In this document: positions 26,048-35,789 of the stretch, piece after piece
Position numbering within the stretch: the first letter of the stretch is position 1
Layout of the letters: each line of letters begins with the position of its first letter
From: CAVXTF01 sp963701375
GTDB lineage: Bacteria; Actinomycetota; Acidimicrobiia; Acidimicrobiales; CAVXTF01
Direction of reading: 5' to 3'
NCBI GenBank assembly: GCA_963701375.1
Contig: CAVOZT010000004.1
Span: 434,001 to 498,000, forward strand
Length of the DNA: 64,000 bases
The notes under the pieces: generated by a model
The model's input: only the letters and a program-made list of their open reading frames with translations
The model's database searches: none
What the model was told of the DNA's origin: nothing
Position numbers and translations under genes: made by a program

Positions 26048-27943
26048 TCAGGCTAGGTGCAGGCGCTCTTGTTCGGTGGCCAGCGCCGCCATGACCGAAC
26101 GGGTCACACCGGCTGCGTCTAGTCCCAACCGGGCGAGGATGGCATCGGGCTTGCCTTGAGGGATGTATTCGAGCGGAAGTCCGAGCATCCGGACCGGCGG
26201 GAGCGGGCGGTCGAGCTCGGGAAGGGATCGCATCGTGTCCACGAGGAAGGTCCCCGCGCCCTCCGACTCCGATGCCGTCCTCGAGAGTCACGACGAGCGA
26301 GTGTGCAGTGGCGTCGGCGAGCATGTACGGATCAGGAGGTGCGATCACGCGCACGTCCCACACAGTCGCATCAACGCCCTGCTGCGACAGCAGCTCCGCT
26401 GCCCCTTCTGCCACCTCGACCATCTTTCCCACCGCGAGCAGGCATACCGAGCTGTCTCCGTGTCGCACCATCCGGCCTGTCATCCCTTGGCCAACGGCAC
26501 CCGGTTTTGCTTGGCGCGCGATCGTCTTCGGGACTCGGATCACGGAGGGACCGTTGAGTGTCAAGGCTTGTTCGAGCATGACAGGGACTTCCTGAGCAGA
26601 CGAAGGTGCGAATACCGTCATATTCGGTATCGACAGGCTCAGAGACAGGTCGAGAACGCCGTGATGGCTCGGGCCGTCGTCTCCCGTGATGCCTGCACGG
26701 TCCAAGAAGAAAACCACCGGAAGCTTGTGGAGCCCGACATCGAGGTTCGCCTGGTCGAACGCTCTCGAGAAGAAGGTGGAGTAGATGGCCACGACAGGTC
26801 GTAGACCGGCCATCGCCATACCGGCGGCCGAGGTCACCGCGTGTTGCTCCGCGATCCCGACGTCCAGGAACCTGTCCGGATAGCGAGCTTGGAACGGCAG
26901 CAGCCCGGTCGGTCCGGCCATCGCAGCCGTTATGGCGAAGACGTCCTCGCGCCGTTCGGCTATGTCGAGCATCGCACGGGTGAACGGGTCCGAGTACGAC
27001 ACAGGCGCTACTCCGTCATCGTTGCGGTTCGAGGCAGCGGGAACCTTGAAGTCGTGCAGGTTCTGGACGTCGTCATCTCTGCAGGCGGGTACCCACGGCC
27101 CTTTTGGGTGAGCACGTGAAGCAGGATCGGGCCGTCCCATTCCGCGGCTCGGGCAAGGTCCGCCTCGAGGCGGGTCATGTCGTGACCGTCGACCGGACCG
27201 ACATAACAAATTCCCAGTGCCTCGAAGAAACGATGCGGGGTGACGATTTCGCGCAGCGCGATGGTGAGGCCGTGTGCACCCGAATAGGCGAGCGCGCCGA
27301 GAGCCGGGATCTCCCGGAGAAGCTTTCTTAGGCGCTCGCGGGCGTGGATGTAGGAAGGACTGAGCCGCAGGTTGGTGAGCCCCGTCGACAGCTTCGAGAT
27401 GGTTGGCGAATAAGAGCGGCCGTTGTCGTTCAAGACGATGACCACCCGGCTCCCGGCGTGTCCGAGGTTGTTGAGCGCCTCGTATGCCATGCCGCCGGTC
27501 AGAGATCCGTCACCCAGGACGGCCACCACATGCCGGTCGGTCTCGCCCCTCAGGCGAAAGGCGGTGGCAAGTCCGTGAGCGTAGGACAAGGCAGTGGAAG
27601 CGTGACTGTTCTCGATCCAGTCGTGTTCCGACTCTTTTCGAGACGGGTAGCCCGACAGGCCGTCCGGTTGTCGCAAAGTGTCGAATGCGTCGCGCCGCCC
27701 GGTGACCAGCTTGTGGATGTAGGCCTGATGACCCGTGTCCCACAGGATCACATCGCGCGGCGAGTCGAAGACTCGGTGAAGAGCCAAGGTCAACTCCACG
27801 ACTCCGAGATTGGAGCCGAGATGCCCACCGGTCGTGGTGACCGTGCTGACGATCAGCGTCCGTATCTCCTCGGCGAGCTCCTTCAACTGCTCGGCGCTCA
27901 GTCGGCGGAGGTCTCGGGGATTGTTGATCTGGTCGAGAAGCAT
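26048..27943 (-). CDS. dxs: 1-deoxy-D-xylulose-5-phosphate synthase (two compensating frame breaks)
   Basis: DXS makes DXP from pyruvate and glyceraldehyde 3-phosphate with thiamine diphosphate, the first step of the MEP isoprenoid pathway. The N-terminal part from ATG 27943 has the cofactor motif VLGDGSLTGGMAYEALNNLG and NDNGRSYSPT. The central part has the pyrimidine-domain DVGIAEQHAVTSAAGMAMAG. The last part ends LPLEYIPQGKPDAILARLGL. One base is missing near 27076-27080 (YPPAE joins DDVQNLHDF), and one is surplus in the C4 run 26252-26255 (VTLEDGIGVGG joins TFLVDTMRSL). Together they restore 631 residues, the normal length. The breaks look like sequence errors because dxs is normally essential. 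Confidence 0.85.
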
Positions 27944-28004
27944 GTTGTGAGGTTGGTCGTCCCTGGTTCGTCTCAGGTTGCTGTCGGACCTTCGAGGGCT
28001 CACG

Positions 28005-29223
28005 CTATCTCGCGGCCGAAGGTTTTTGGATTCCGGCAAGGGCTGCGCTCGCAGTCGCAGCGATGCCGCCGAGCAGAAGAAGCCCAGCTTTGAGGCCTTC
28101 GTGATCGGCAAGCGTGCCGACGACGGCAGGCCCGAGCACCCACCCCATGTAACCAGCAGCCGTGAATCCTCCGACGAGAACGGTTGTCGACGCCGAGTCG
28201 GGTGCGGCGCCGGGACGCGGGGAGGCGAGGCGAGCCATCGTGAGAGGCCAGCAAAGAGAGATGCCTCCGGCGGCAAGAGCGAGGGCGCACGCAGCGACCG
28301 GGACGCTGTTGAATGACGCTTCGAGCACGAGCCCGCCTGCGGCGAGCCCCGATCCGAGGACGAACCCGCGCTTGTAACCGAGCCGGTTCATCATGTTCGC
28401 TCCTGAAGCCCGGGTTGTCGCGGCGATCAGCTGGCCAGCCGCGTACGCACCAGCTCCCAGGAGCACTCCCGTCGCGAGACCGCGTCCTGAGATATAGGAC
28501 TCCCCACGTGTCGATCCCGCCCTCCACGACGGCGGTAGCCGCAAATGCCAGCGCCAGAAGAACCAGACCCTGATCCTTGATGGCAACGAACGACCTAAAG
28601 AACGATCCTGAGCCCTTTACGGGAGCCAGCGGGGGTTCGGCGAGCGTTTGCACCAGTGGGATCACGCTGGGATCGGCCAAGGTCGGAGACGTGCTTGACG
28701 AGCGGGCGACGAAGGCGATCCCGAGCGCAGCGAACCCGGTCACCAGCCAGGTCCAGCGCCAAGAGACGCTTGAAGATACGAATCCTGCTACCAGCGCAGC
28801 ACCGCCCAACGTCCCGACATTGAACAGGGCGTGAAAGCGGACCATCCCCCCCGGTGACCCACCGAGCGCGACAGTGGCGGCTGTGTTCATCGCCATGTCG
28901 ACAAGGCCGGCGGACGCGACCGCGAGGGCGAAGATGGCCACGAATGCGAAGCGCCCCGGCGCTACTGCCGCCGCGATCGAGAAAAGACCCCAAGGAACCA
29001 GGAGTACGGGAAGAAGGCGGTCTGGCCCGGACCTGGCCATCAATTGCCCCGCTACAGCTGCTGCGACGCCTCCCGCCGCGATCGATGCGGACAACAAGAT
29101 CCCCAATCCGGCGTTCGACAGGCCGGTAAACCGCTCGACGTCGGCGGTCGCGACCGCCCAACTGCCCCAGAAGACCCCGAAGCAAATGAACGCCCCTGCC
29201 GCAACGACGAGGTGGCGCTGCAT
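28005..29223 (-). CDS. Major facilitator superfamily transporter (frameshifted)
   Basis: A twelve-helix MFS permease of about 405 residues. From ATG 29223 it reads RHLVVAAGAFICFGVFWGSWA, then a typical helix 4-5 region (VDMAMNTAATVALGGSPGGM, which resembles the FucP/sugar-related branch). The frame changes near 28480-28500 (TWGVLYLRT joins LATGVLLGAGAYAAGQLI), and the second half contains helices 7-12 with MMNRLGYKRGFVLGSG. One base must be removed to join the halves. The substrate is not predictable. It diverges from the AIM24 gene and lies upstream of dxs on the same strand. Confidence 0.78.
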
Positions 29224-29306
29224 TCGAGCACTCTGGCACGTGCTTGAGGCAGACTCACGGTGCAACCGCGACCAAGCGCGTAACGGAGGGCAACAGGGAG
29301 GCCGCC

Positions 29307-30077
29307 ATGCAGGCTGAGATCAAGGGAACCACGATGCCCGTGCTCGAGATGCTCCTCGACCCCGGCGACGTGATCGTGACCGTTCACGGCGACCTGTCGT
29401 GGATGACCCCGAACGTTCAGATGACACAGACCACCTCTACCGGCGGTCAGGGCAAGGGCGGTTTCATGGGGGCCGTCAAGCGGATGGCCGGCGGCGGAAG
29501 CCTCTTTCTCACACGGTACGAATCGACAGCAGGACAAGGGATGGTGGCCTTCGCCAGCAAGCTACCGGGACGGATATTCCCAGTGGAGGTGACTCCGGGG
29601 AAAGGCTTCCTCGTCCACCGCCACGGTTGGGTTTGCGGAACCCCGAACATCAACACGACCGTCGCTTTGCAACAGACCATTCGAGGCGCCGTATGGGGAG
29701 GAGAGGGCTTCATGCTTCAGAAGCTCGAGGGCGAAGGCACCGCATGGATCGAGCTGTCCGGCGAGATCTTCAACTACGAGCTCGCGCAGGGCCAAACGAT
29801 GCTCGTGCATCCCGGACACGTCGGACTGTTCGACGACACCGTTCAATTCTCCGTCATCAGGATGCCGGGCATCAGCAATTACCTCTTCGGAGCGGACGGT
29901 CATCACCTGGTTACCATGACCGGCCCGGGGAATATCTGGCTCCAGAGCATGCCTATCCCGGTGCTCGCTGGAGCACTTACGCCTTACGTTGCTCACGACG
30001 ACCACGGTGGGCGCGACGCACTGGCGGGTGGTGCAGTCGGAGGGATCCTCGGCAACGTGCTCGGCAGGGGGGTCTGA
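29307..30077 (+). CDS. AIM24-family protein
   Basis: A 256-residue protein of the AIM24/TIGR00266 family, a double beta-helix fold of unknown biochemical role. Typical features are LEMLLDPGDVIVTVHGDLSWM, GGGSLFLTRYE, FPVEVTPGKGFLVHRHGWVC, GTAWIELSGEIFNYELAQGQ and ISNYLFGADGHHLVTMTGPG. The C-terminal Gly-rich tail (GGAVGGILGNVLGRGV) is common in family members. ATG 29307 follows GGGAGG by six bases; the open frame to 29244 crosses the promoter region. It stands alone between a divergent MFS gene and a convergent thioesterase gene. Confidence 0.88.
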   Translation: MQAEIKGTTMPVLEMLLDPGDVIVTVHGDLSWMTPNVQMTQTTSTGGQGKGGFMGAVKRMAGGGSLFLTRYESTAGQGMVAFASKLPGRIFPVEVTPGKGFLVHRHGWVCGTPNINTTVALQQTIRGAVWGGEGFMLQKLEGEGTAWIELSGEIFNYELAQGQTMLVHPGHVGLFDDTVQFSVIRMPGISNYLFGADGHHLVTMTGPGNIWLQSMPIPVLAGALTPYVAHDDHGGRDALAGGAVGGILGNVLGRGV

Positions 30078-30080
30078 CCG

Positions 30081-30458
30081 CTAGCGGGCCTTATCGAGAA
30101 AGGTCGCCAAGTCGACGACGGCGCGGGTGAGACGACCCACGCCGACAAGGCCCGCCGCGTCGCTCGCCGTTACCGTGAACGTGAGCCTCTTGCCTTCGAT
30201 CCGTTCGAGCACCGCCTCTGCGGTAACGGAGGATCCCGGCTTCAAGGGCGCCAGGTGGTCAAACTGGACCCGCACTCCGACGCTCGTCTTCGACTCGTCG
30301 AAGACTCCGTCTAGAGCTCGGCACGAAGCCTCCTCGCAAAGAGCGATCAACCGCGGGGTGGCGAGCACCGGGACCGAGCCCGAGCCCATTGTCTCGGCGG
30401 TATCGTCGTCACCGACGACGAGCGAAGCACTTCCGCTCAAGCCGGTCTCGAGGTGCAC
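30081..30458 (-). CDS. Hot-dog fold thioesterase (FlK-like)
   Basis: A 125-residue single hot-dog domain of the thioesterase branch that includes fluoroacetyl-CoA thioesterase. Key parts are the loop SGSVPVLATPRLIALCEEAS with Thr and Glu, VGVRVQFDHLAPLKPGSSVT with His, and the strand RLTFTVTASDAAGLVGVGRL. In FlK the Thr, Glu and His of these segments are catalytic. GTG 30458 matches the family start (HLETGLSGSASLVV); a TTG at 30494 would add 12 residues. It probably clears acyl-CoA thioesters; substrate unknown. It converges with AIM24, three bases apart. Confidence 0.82.
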   Translation of the reverse strand: MHLETGLSGSASLVVGDDDTAETMGSGSVPVLATPRLIALCEEASCRALDGVFDESKTSVGVRVQFDHLAPLKPGSSVTAEAVLERIEGKRLTFTVTASDAAGLVGVGRLTRAVVDLATFLDKAR

Positions 30459-30574
30459 GGCGGTACCATACGAGAGGGCGAGCCCAGCGGCCAACGTGCC
30501 AGCGAGGGCGCCCGGCTCGCGGCTGAATCACGGTTCGCGTGCGCGCGGTCGCAGAGGTGGAGGAAGGGAGCGAT

Positions 30575-31984
30575 GTGCAAGACACGAGCACTGCCTCAGG
30601 GGAGGCACTGATTGATCCCGATGTAATGGAGAGAGTCCTCGGTGCCGCCCTCGAGAAAGGCGGCGACTTCGCGGAGGTGTTCGCCGAAGATCGGTTCGCG
30701 ACCGGCGCCGTCTTGGACGACGGACGCGTCGAAGAGCTTTCCTCGGCGCGCGACAGGGGGGCCGGGATCCGGGTGGTAGTGGGGGAGACTACCGGGTTCG
30801 CCCATACCGCCGAGTTGACAGAAGGGGGCCTGATCGCAGCCGCCCGAGCTGCTGCGGCGGTTGCGCGCGATGCGGGACCTACAAAAGTCGCACCGCTGGT
30901 CGCAGGAGCTTCGAGGCCGGAGCGTCGAGTCGATGACGTAGAAAAGAGGCGCAAGATCGAGCTTCTCGAGCACGCCGACGAGGCCGCCCGCTCCACGGCT
31001 GGATCAGTCCGTCAGGTGTCTGCTTCTTACGGCGACAGCCGGCGTCGCGTCCTCATCGCGACCAGCGACGGGCTGCTGATCTCAGACGGACAGGCGCGGA
31101 CTCGTTTCGGAGTGTCGTGCGTTGCTGTCGGCGACACCGGGATGCAGACGGGCTATGAATCGGTGGCACGCACCGTCGGTTTCGAGCTGTTCGACGACTT
31201 GGACGTGGAAGAGTTGGCCCGGAAGGCCGCGCGCCAAGCCGTGACCAAGCTCTCCGCTAGGCCGGCCCCGAGTGGAGCTCTACCACTTGTCATCGCGTCA
31301 GGTAGTGGAGGGATCCTTTTCCACGAGGCCTGCGGCCACGGGCTCGAGGCCGACCACATCTTGAAGGACGCATCGGCATATGCCGGGCGTCTCGGCCAGC
31401 TCGTGGCGAGTCCACTCGTGACACTCGTCAACGACGGCACGGTAGGGGCCGAATGGGGAACCTTCGGCATTGATGACGAAGGGCACGCCGCGCAGCGAAA
31501 TGTCCTGATCGAAAACGGTGTTCTTACCTCTTACATGTGGGACATGCTCCGTGCCCGCAAGGAGGGAAGGTCATCTTCTGGCAACGGCAGGCGCCAGAGC
31601 TACAGGCACCTGCCGATGGTCCGGATGACCAACACGTTCATCATGAACGGTTCGGGGGACCCCGAGGCAATCGTCGCCGATACGCCTACTGGCGTATACG
31701 TGGCGAAGCTTGGCGGCGGGCAAGTCAACACGGCGACCGGAGACTTCGTGTTCGGTACGACGGAGGCCTACCTGATCGAGAACGGACAGATCGCCGAACC
31801 CCTGAGAGACGCGAACCTGATCGGCAACGGTCCAGAGGTGTTGAGCCGGATCGACGCCGTCGCTGGCGACTTCGACATGAGCCCAGGCACGTGCGGTAAG
31901 GACGGGCAGTCGGTGCCCGTCGGTTGTGGCCAACCCACGTTGCGCGTGACAGCGGTGACGATCGGGGGGACCGCCGGTGGGTGA
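30575..31984 (+). CDS. tldD: TldD metalloprotease subunit
   Basis: TldD is the active subunit of the TldD-TldE heterodimeric zinc protease that degrades or trims small peptides and matures some ribosomal peptides. The 469-residue protein has the zinc motif FHEACGHGLEAD (HExxxH) at about residues 247-258, the family blocks ELSSARDRGAGIRVV and LVNDGTVGAEWGTFGIDDEG, and C-terminal VGCGQPTLRVTAVTIGGT. GTG 30575 follows GGAAGGGAG; the frame opens upstream at 30539. Its last eight bases overlap tldE, so the two subunits are made together. Confidence 0.93.
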   Translation: MQDTSTASGEALIDPDVMERVLGAALEKGGDFAEVFAEDRFATGAVLDDGRVEELSSARDRGAGIRVVVGETTGFAHTAELTEGGLIAAARAAAAVARDAGPTKVAPLVAGASRPERRVDDVEKRRKIELLEHADEAARSTAGSVRQVSASYGDSRRRVLIATSDGLLISDGQARTRFGVSCVAVGDTGMQTGYESVARTVGFELFDDLDVEELARKAARQAVTKLSARPAPSGALPLVIASGSGGILFHEACGHGLEADHILKDASAYAGRLGQLVASPLVTLVNDGTVGAEWGTFGIDDEGHAAQRNVLIENGVLTSYMWDMLRARKEGRSSSGNGRRQSYRHLPMVRMTNTFIMNGSGDPEAIVADTPTGVYVAKLGGGQVNTATGDFVFGTTEAYLIENGQIAEPLRDANLIGNGPEVLSRIDAVAGDFDMSPGTCGKDGQSVPVGCGQPTLRVTAVTIGGTAGG

Positions 31985-33356
31985 GGACGCGGCGAATGAC
32001 CTGAACGGGGAAGAAGGTCTTCTCGCGCTTGTTCAGCGCGTTGCTGCAGAAGCGAGGCCCGGGGAGGAACTGGAGGTCTACGCGTCGAGGCTCGAAGAGG
32101 TCAACGTCCGCGCCTATGACGGCGAGATTGAGTCCCTCTCGTCCGCACGAGCTGCGGGAGTGGGAATCCGGGTTGTTGCCGACGGCCGCCAGGGATTCGC
32201 TTATGCAGGCGCGCTCGAAGAATCGCTCATCGCCGCCACGCTCGCCGACGCACGCGACAACGCCACCTTCGCCACTCCCGACGAATATCTGGGTCTCGCA
32301 CTTCCCGACGGCGTCGAACCGGCCGTGCTCGATCTGTGGGATCCCGAAACGGCTTCTCTCCCGACGACGGACAAGGTCCAGCTCGCGGTCGATCTCGAAA
32401 AGAGGGTGCGCAACAGCGACCCGAGGGTAAGGCAGGTGGTCTCTGCGGACTACGGCGACATGCAGAGCGAATCCGCGATCGCAACGTCGACAGGCATAAG
32501 AGCGTCGACCAGACGCACAGTGTGCAGTTTGTCCGTCTCGGTCATCGCAGGCGACGACGACACGGACCGTCACACTGGTGTCGGGTTCGGCTTTGGAAGG
32601 GGGCCTTCGGTGTTGGATCCGGAGGCGATCGCCGACGACGCAATCGAGCGGGCCACCCGGCTGATCGGGGCCAAGAAGATTCCGTCGTCGTCATTCACGG
32701 TGGTGCTGGACCGGCGGGTTACGTCAACCCTCCTTGGTGTCATCGCAGGAGCGCTTTCCGGGGAGGCGGTCATAAAAAACCGCTCGATGTTCGCAGATCG
32801 GCTCGGCGAGTCCGTCGGGGTACCGGAACTTGTGTTTGTGGACGACCCGACCGACGTGCGTTCCCTGGGTGCATCGAGTTACGACGCGGAGGGTCTTGCG
32901 TGCAGGCGGAACGTGCTTATCGACCGAGGCGCGCTCACCGGGTTCGTTTACGACACGACGACGGCACGCCGGGCGTCCACGTCGTCAACGGGTTCGGCGG
33001 TGCGGGGTGGTTATGCCACAACGCCCTCTGCAGGTTGTCGCGCCGTATCCATAGCGCCCGGAACGCTCGACCAATCCGGCGTGCTATCCGCGATCGGAGA
33101 CGGCTTGTTCGTTCAGTCGATCACCGGTGTTCATTCGGGGGTCAATTCGGTTAGCGGCGATTTCTCGGTCGGAGTGGAAGGTCTATTGATCCGACACGGC
33201 GAACTTGCAGGCCCGGTTCACGAGGTGACCATCGCCTCGACCCTCCAGCGCATGCTTCAGTCGCTGGTAGTGATCGGTGGCGACGTCGAGTGGCTTCCTG
33301 GAGTAGCCGCCGCTCAGACCGTTGCGATCGAGGGGATGTCGCTGAGCGGTTCTTGA
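31977..33356 (+). CDS. pmbA: TldE/PmbA subunit of the TldD-TldE protease
   Basis: A 459-residue PmbA-type partner of TldD. It shares the TldD fold (RAYDGEIESLSSARAAGVGI, GFGRGPSVLDPEAIADDAIE) but the HExxxH site is absent; the corresponding region reads LGVIAGALSGEAVIKNRS. This is normal for TldE, which is catalytically silent and shapes the substrate channel. GTG 31977 overlaps the tldD stop. No obvious precursor-peptide gene lies nearby, so general peptide turnover is the conservative reading. Confidence 0.92.
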   Translation: MGEDAANDLNGEEGLLALVQRVAAEARPGEELEVYASRLEEVNVRAYDGEIESLSSARAAGVGIRVVADGRQGFAYAGALEESLIAATLADARDNATFATPDEYLGLALPDGVEPAVLDLWDPETASLPTTDKVQLAVDLEKRVRNSDPRVRQVVSADYGDMQSESAIATSTGIRASTRRTVCSLSVSVIAGDDDTDRHTGVGFGFGRGPSVLDPEAIADDAIERATRLIGAKKIPSSSFTVVLDRRVTSTLLGVIAGALSGEAVIKNRSMFADRLGESVGVPELVFVDDPTDVRSLGASSYDAEGLACRRNVLIDRGALTGFVYDTTTARRASTSSTGSAVRGGYATTPSAGCRAVSIAPGTLDQSGVLSAIGDGLFVQSITGVHSGVNSVSGDFSVGVEGLLIRHGELAGPVHEVTIASTLQRMLQSLVVIGGDVEWLPGVAAAQTVAIEGMSLSGS

Positions 33357-33361
33357 GCCGC

Positions 33362-33736
33362 TCAGGAGGCGGCCGCCGGGGCACTGCCCGATGCGGATGC
33401 GGTCTTGGCCGGCGTGTTCTTCTCCTTGGATTCCTTGGATTCCTTGGATTCCTTCGAAGTTCCCGAGCTCGTCAACTCAGAGCTCGAGGAAGGCGACGCT
33501 GTCTCCGACGCGGCAGCCTTCTCCCCGTTGGACGAGGCCGCCTTTGAGGCCGTAGAGGGCTTCCGGCTGTCCGTCTTGTAGAAGCCTGAGCCCTTGAAGA
33601 CGATTCCCACGTTTCCAAAAACCTTCTTCAGCTTGCCGCCGCACGCGGGACACTTCTCCAGAGGATCGTCTCGAAAGGACTGGACCACTTCCAAGTGCTC
33701 TCCGCACTTCGAGCACGCGTATTCATATGTGGGCAT
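33362..33736 (-). CDS. FmdB-family zinc-ribbon protein with low-complexity tail
   Basis: A 124-residue protein. Residues 1-45 are an FmdB-type zinc ribbon (MPTYEYACSKCGEHLEVVQS, then CPACGGKLKKV) with two CxxC pairs, followed by FKGSGFYKTDSR, also typical. The remaining half is Ser/Ala/Glu/Lys-rich and disordered. It includes three perfect copies of a 9-bp DNA repeat that encode part of an ESKESKESKE stretch. The family was first seen near formamidase genes, but its function is unsettled; nucleic-acid or translation roles have been suggested. It converges with tldE five bases away. Confidence 0.9.
   Translation of the reverse strand: MPTYEYACSKCGEHLEVVQSFRDDPLEKCPACGGKLKKVFGNVGIVFKGSGFYKTDSRKPSTASKAASSNGEKAAASETASPSSSSELTSSGTSKESKESKESKEKNTPAKTASASGSAPAAAS
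33424..33450 (-). repeat. Three tandem copies of a 9-bp unit inside the fmdB-like gene
   Basis: CCTTGGATT is repeated three times without change (33424-33432, 33433-33441, 33442-33450), and a degenerate fourth copy follows. The unit length keeps the frame, so copy-number change would only lengthen or shorten the Glu-Ser-Lys stretch of the disordered tail. Confidence 0.85.
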
Positions 33737-33870
33737 CGCAACCCCTTCGTCCGCTACAGCCTGGCCAGTCCGCCGAGATCCCCGCTCGTCTCAGACAGCG
33801 GTGCTGTTAGCACTCTCCTCGTCTGAGTGCCAAGCATAGTCGGCACCGGGCCAGCGCCTACACTCTGGGC

Positions 33871-34361
33871 GTGCCCGAACGGTTGACTCACCTCGATCCG
33901 CTCGGGGGGCGCGAATGGTGGACGTCACTCCGAAGGAACCGACGCATAGGCGAGCGCTCGCCCGTTGCAAGGTGATGATGGCGCCCGCCACTACGGCCAA
34001 GGTAGCGAGCAACGCCATCACCAAGGGAGACGTTCTCGGGACAGCGCGCATCGCTGGGATTCAGGCCGCTAAGCGGACAGCGGAGCTGATTCCGATGTGC
34101 CACCCGCTCCTCGTGGGAGCTGTGCACGTCAATTTCACGATCGGTGACGACCACGTTGAGGTCGAGGCGGAGGTCGAGACGGTCGACCGTACCGGCGTTG
34201 AGATGGAAGCGATGACCGCCTGCGCAGTAGCAGCGCTCACTATCTACGACATGTGCAAGTCAGCCGACAAGGGCATGGAAGTCGGCCATCTTGCACTTTG
34301 GGAGAAGAGCGGCGGAAGCTTGGGGACTTGGCGCCGGTCCATTCTCGACGGCTCTTCTTGA
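33871..34361 (+). CDS. moaC: Cyclic pyranopterin monophosphate synthase MoaC (frameshift in G6 run)
   Basis: MoaC converts the GTP-derived intermediate to cyclic pyranopterin monophosphate in molybdenum cofactor synthesis. The ATG 33915 frame alone lacks the first 15 residues of the family. The missing part, LTHLDP, lies in another frame from GTG 33871. One added G in the G6 run 33904-33909 joins them into the family pattern LTHLDP-x-G-G-A-R-MVDVT. Downstream are KVMMAPATTAKVASNAITKG, the active-site ELIPMCHPLLVGAVHV and YDMCKSADKGMEV. With the join the protein is about 163 residues, the normal size. Confidence 0.88.
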
Positions 34362-34395
34362 GGTGACCGTCAGCCGAGAAGGCAGGCCCGGGTAA

Positions 34396-35187
34396 TCACC
34401 GCCTGAAGAGTTTGCGCCGGGACTTTCGCGAAGAAATCGTCAGATCCTCGCTGAATCGCACGTTCTGTTCGCTCTCTTCGACCTCCTCGGAGCCGGAATC
34501 CGAGCCGGAATCGGAGCCTTCACCACCATCCTTTGGTTGCCGACGCGCGTTCCTGGCCTGATCGGAGGTCGCTCGGAGAACCTCCTTCGCCATGGCGGCG
34601 TGCTCTTTGTACGCATCCATAGGCGCTGCCTGGCCACCGGTCGCGGGGACGTCCTCCGAAGGTCGCACAACAGGCGCAGATTCGTCAGGCTTGTCGTCTT
34701 CCAAAGCCGCTCGCTGTGTAGGCACCCCCAAAATGTCCTCGGGAGTCGCATTCAATCCGGGTGGAGCGGACGGAGCAGACACGGAGGTGGCATGCGCTCC
34801 GCCGGTTATCGACTTCTCGAGTTCTCGTCCCAATGTCTCGAGATCGGCAGCAGCCACTTCTAGTTCATCGGGTTTCTCGATTTTCTCGGCGGAGATCTCG
34901 TCTGGCGGATTTAACGAATGATCTTGTGCTAATTCGGGTCGTAGCTCGTCGCTCAGGCCTGCGTGACTCACCTCGTCTTCGACACCGCTTTCGATGGCAT
35001 CGGAATCCTCGATCGGGGATTCGGTGTGATTTTTCTCGGCTTCTTCCGGACGGCCCGTCGGGTCTTCAGCGTCCTCCTCGAAGGCCGAGTCGTCTGCGCC
35101 GCCGCGGCGACGTTCCTCAGCTTTGCGACGGTCAGCGTCCCTGCGCTCGATTGCGAGCTGTCGGCGTTTCCGTCCTGCACGCATCAC
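34396..35187 (-). CDS. Hypothetical acidic, disordered protein
   Basis: I do not recognise this 263-residue protein. The N-terminus is strongly basic (MMRAGRKRRQLAIERRDADR), the middle 180 residues are rich in Glu, Asp, Ser and Pro without repeats, and the end is basic again (SSRKSRRKLFRR). No signal peptide or membrane segment is seen. A basic-acidic-basic layout suggests a flexible RNA- or protein-binding factor, but that is speculation. Frames on the other strand are shorter and have no better features. It lies between moaC (convergent) and a small conserved gene. Confidence 0.55.
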   Translation of the reverse strand: MMRAGRKRRQLAIERRDADRRKAEERRRGGADDSAFEEDAEDPTGRPEEAEKNHTESPIEDSDAIESGVEDEVSHAGLSDELRPELAQDHSLNPPDEISAEKIEKPDELEVAAADLETLGRELEKSITGGAHATSVSAPSAPPGLNATPEDILGVPTQRAALEDDKPDESAPVVRPSEDVPATGGQAAPMDAYKEHAAMAKEVLRATSDQARNARRQPKDGGEGSDSGSDSGSEEVEESEQNVRFSEDLTISSRKSRRKLFRR

Positions 35188-35293
35188 TGATCACGCTACC
35201 CCCCGCGTTCGCACGCTCCGCGGCAAAGCTCGAAGAACCAAAGCGCCTCGGCGGGGTCCCGCTCGTTTAAGGAGCTGAGACCTACCTAGAAGA

Positions 35294-35590
35294 TCAGGCT
35301 CTCGCGGCTGTCCGGAGCTCGTCGAGAGACAGCTCTCCGGTCGCCTCACCTCCGCACTGCGTGCAGTGCTCAACGTGGCGCCAGGAACGGAGAAGCTTTG
35401 TACCGTCCTGATTGAGCAGGACCACGAAGGACTCTGACACCGGGTCGAGGTCCAAGCCGTAGTACGGGCGCCAATCAGTGGTGGCAAGGCGGCTGTCCAG
35501 GTCAAGGCCCTTGAGTATGCGACGGAAGCGCATGCGCTCGGTGTCGAACAGCCAGGTGCTGTGACAAGACTCCAGGACGAGGGGCTCCAT
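35294..35590 (-). CDS. Small conserved hypothetical protein with CxxC
   Basis: A 98-residue soluble protein that begins MEPLVLESCHSTWLFDTERM and continues RFRRILKGLD, then WRPYYGLDLDPVSESFVVLL and LRSWRHVEHCTQCGGEATGE. The style, with one HxxxCTQC pair, resembles a small protein often seen in actinobacterial genomes, for which I know no function. ATG 35590 is chosen; the frame opens at 35629 but the conserved pattern starts here. It is upstream of and codirectional with the acidic protein gene, about 106 bases away. Confidence 0.65.
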   Translation of the reverse strand: MEPLVLESCHSTWLFDTERMRFRRILKGLDLDSRLATTDWRPYYGLDLDPVSESFVVLLNQDGTKLLRSWRHVEHCTQCGGEATGELSLDELRTAARA

Positions 35591-35789
35591 GCCCCGAATC
35601 ATTACCCCTCGAAGCGACGATGCTGACACGGAGGTGTTGCGATCTCGTGACGATCACTAAGAGTGTGGTCTGGCGACCACGTCAAGTGGCTGAACGCCCC
35701 CCGGCTCACCGTGTGCAGCATGAATCCCTTATGCAACGATTATTCGAGCCTCAGATCACTCGCCGCGCGTACGCTGCCACTCAAGGGTC

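Noticed and set aside
24336..27209. Open frame of 957 codons suggesting a DXS-acyl-CoA ligase fusion protein
   Set aside because: The middle section is dxs read in the wrong frame after a surplus base in a C4 run. The true dxs C-terminus is in another frame (26048-26242), and the ligase has its own GTG start and promoter box.
35665..35680. Hairpin GTGGTC-TGGC-GACCAC before the first pilT as a terminator
   Set aside because: The stem has only six pairs with no T-run, and no gene ends just upstream on that strand.
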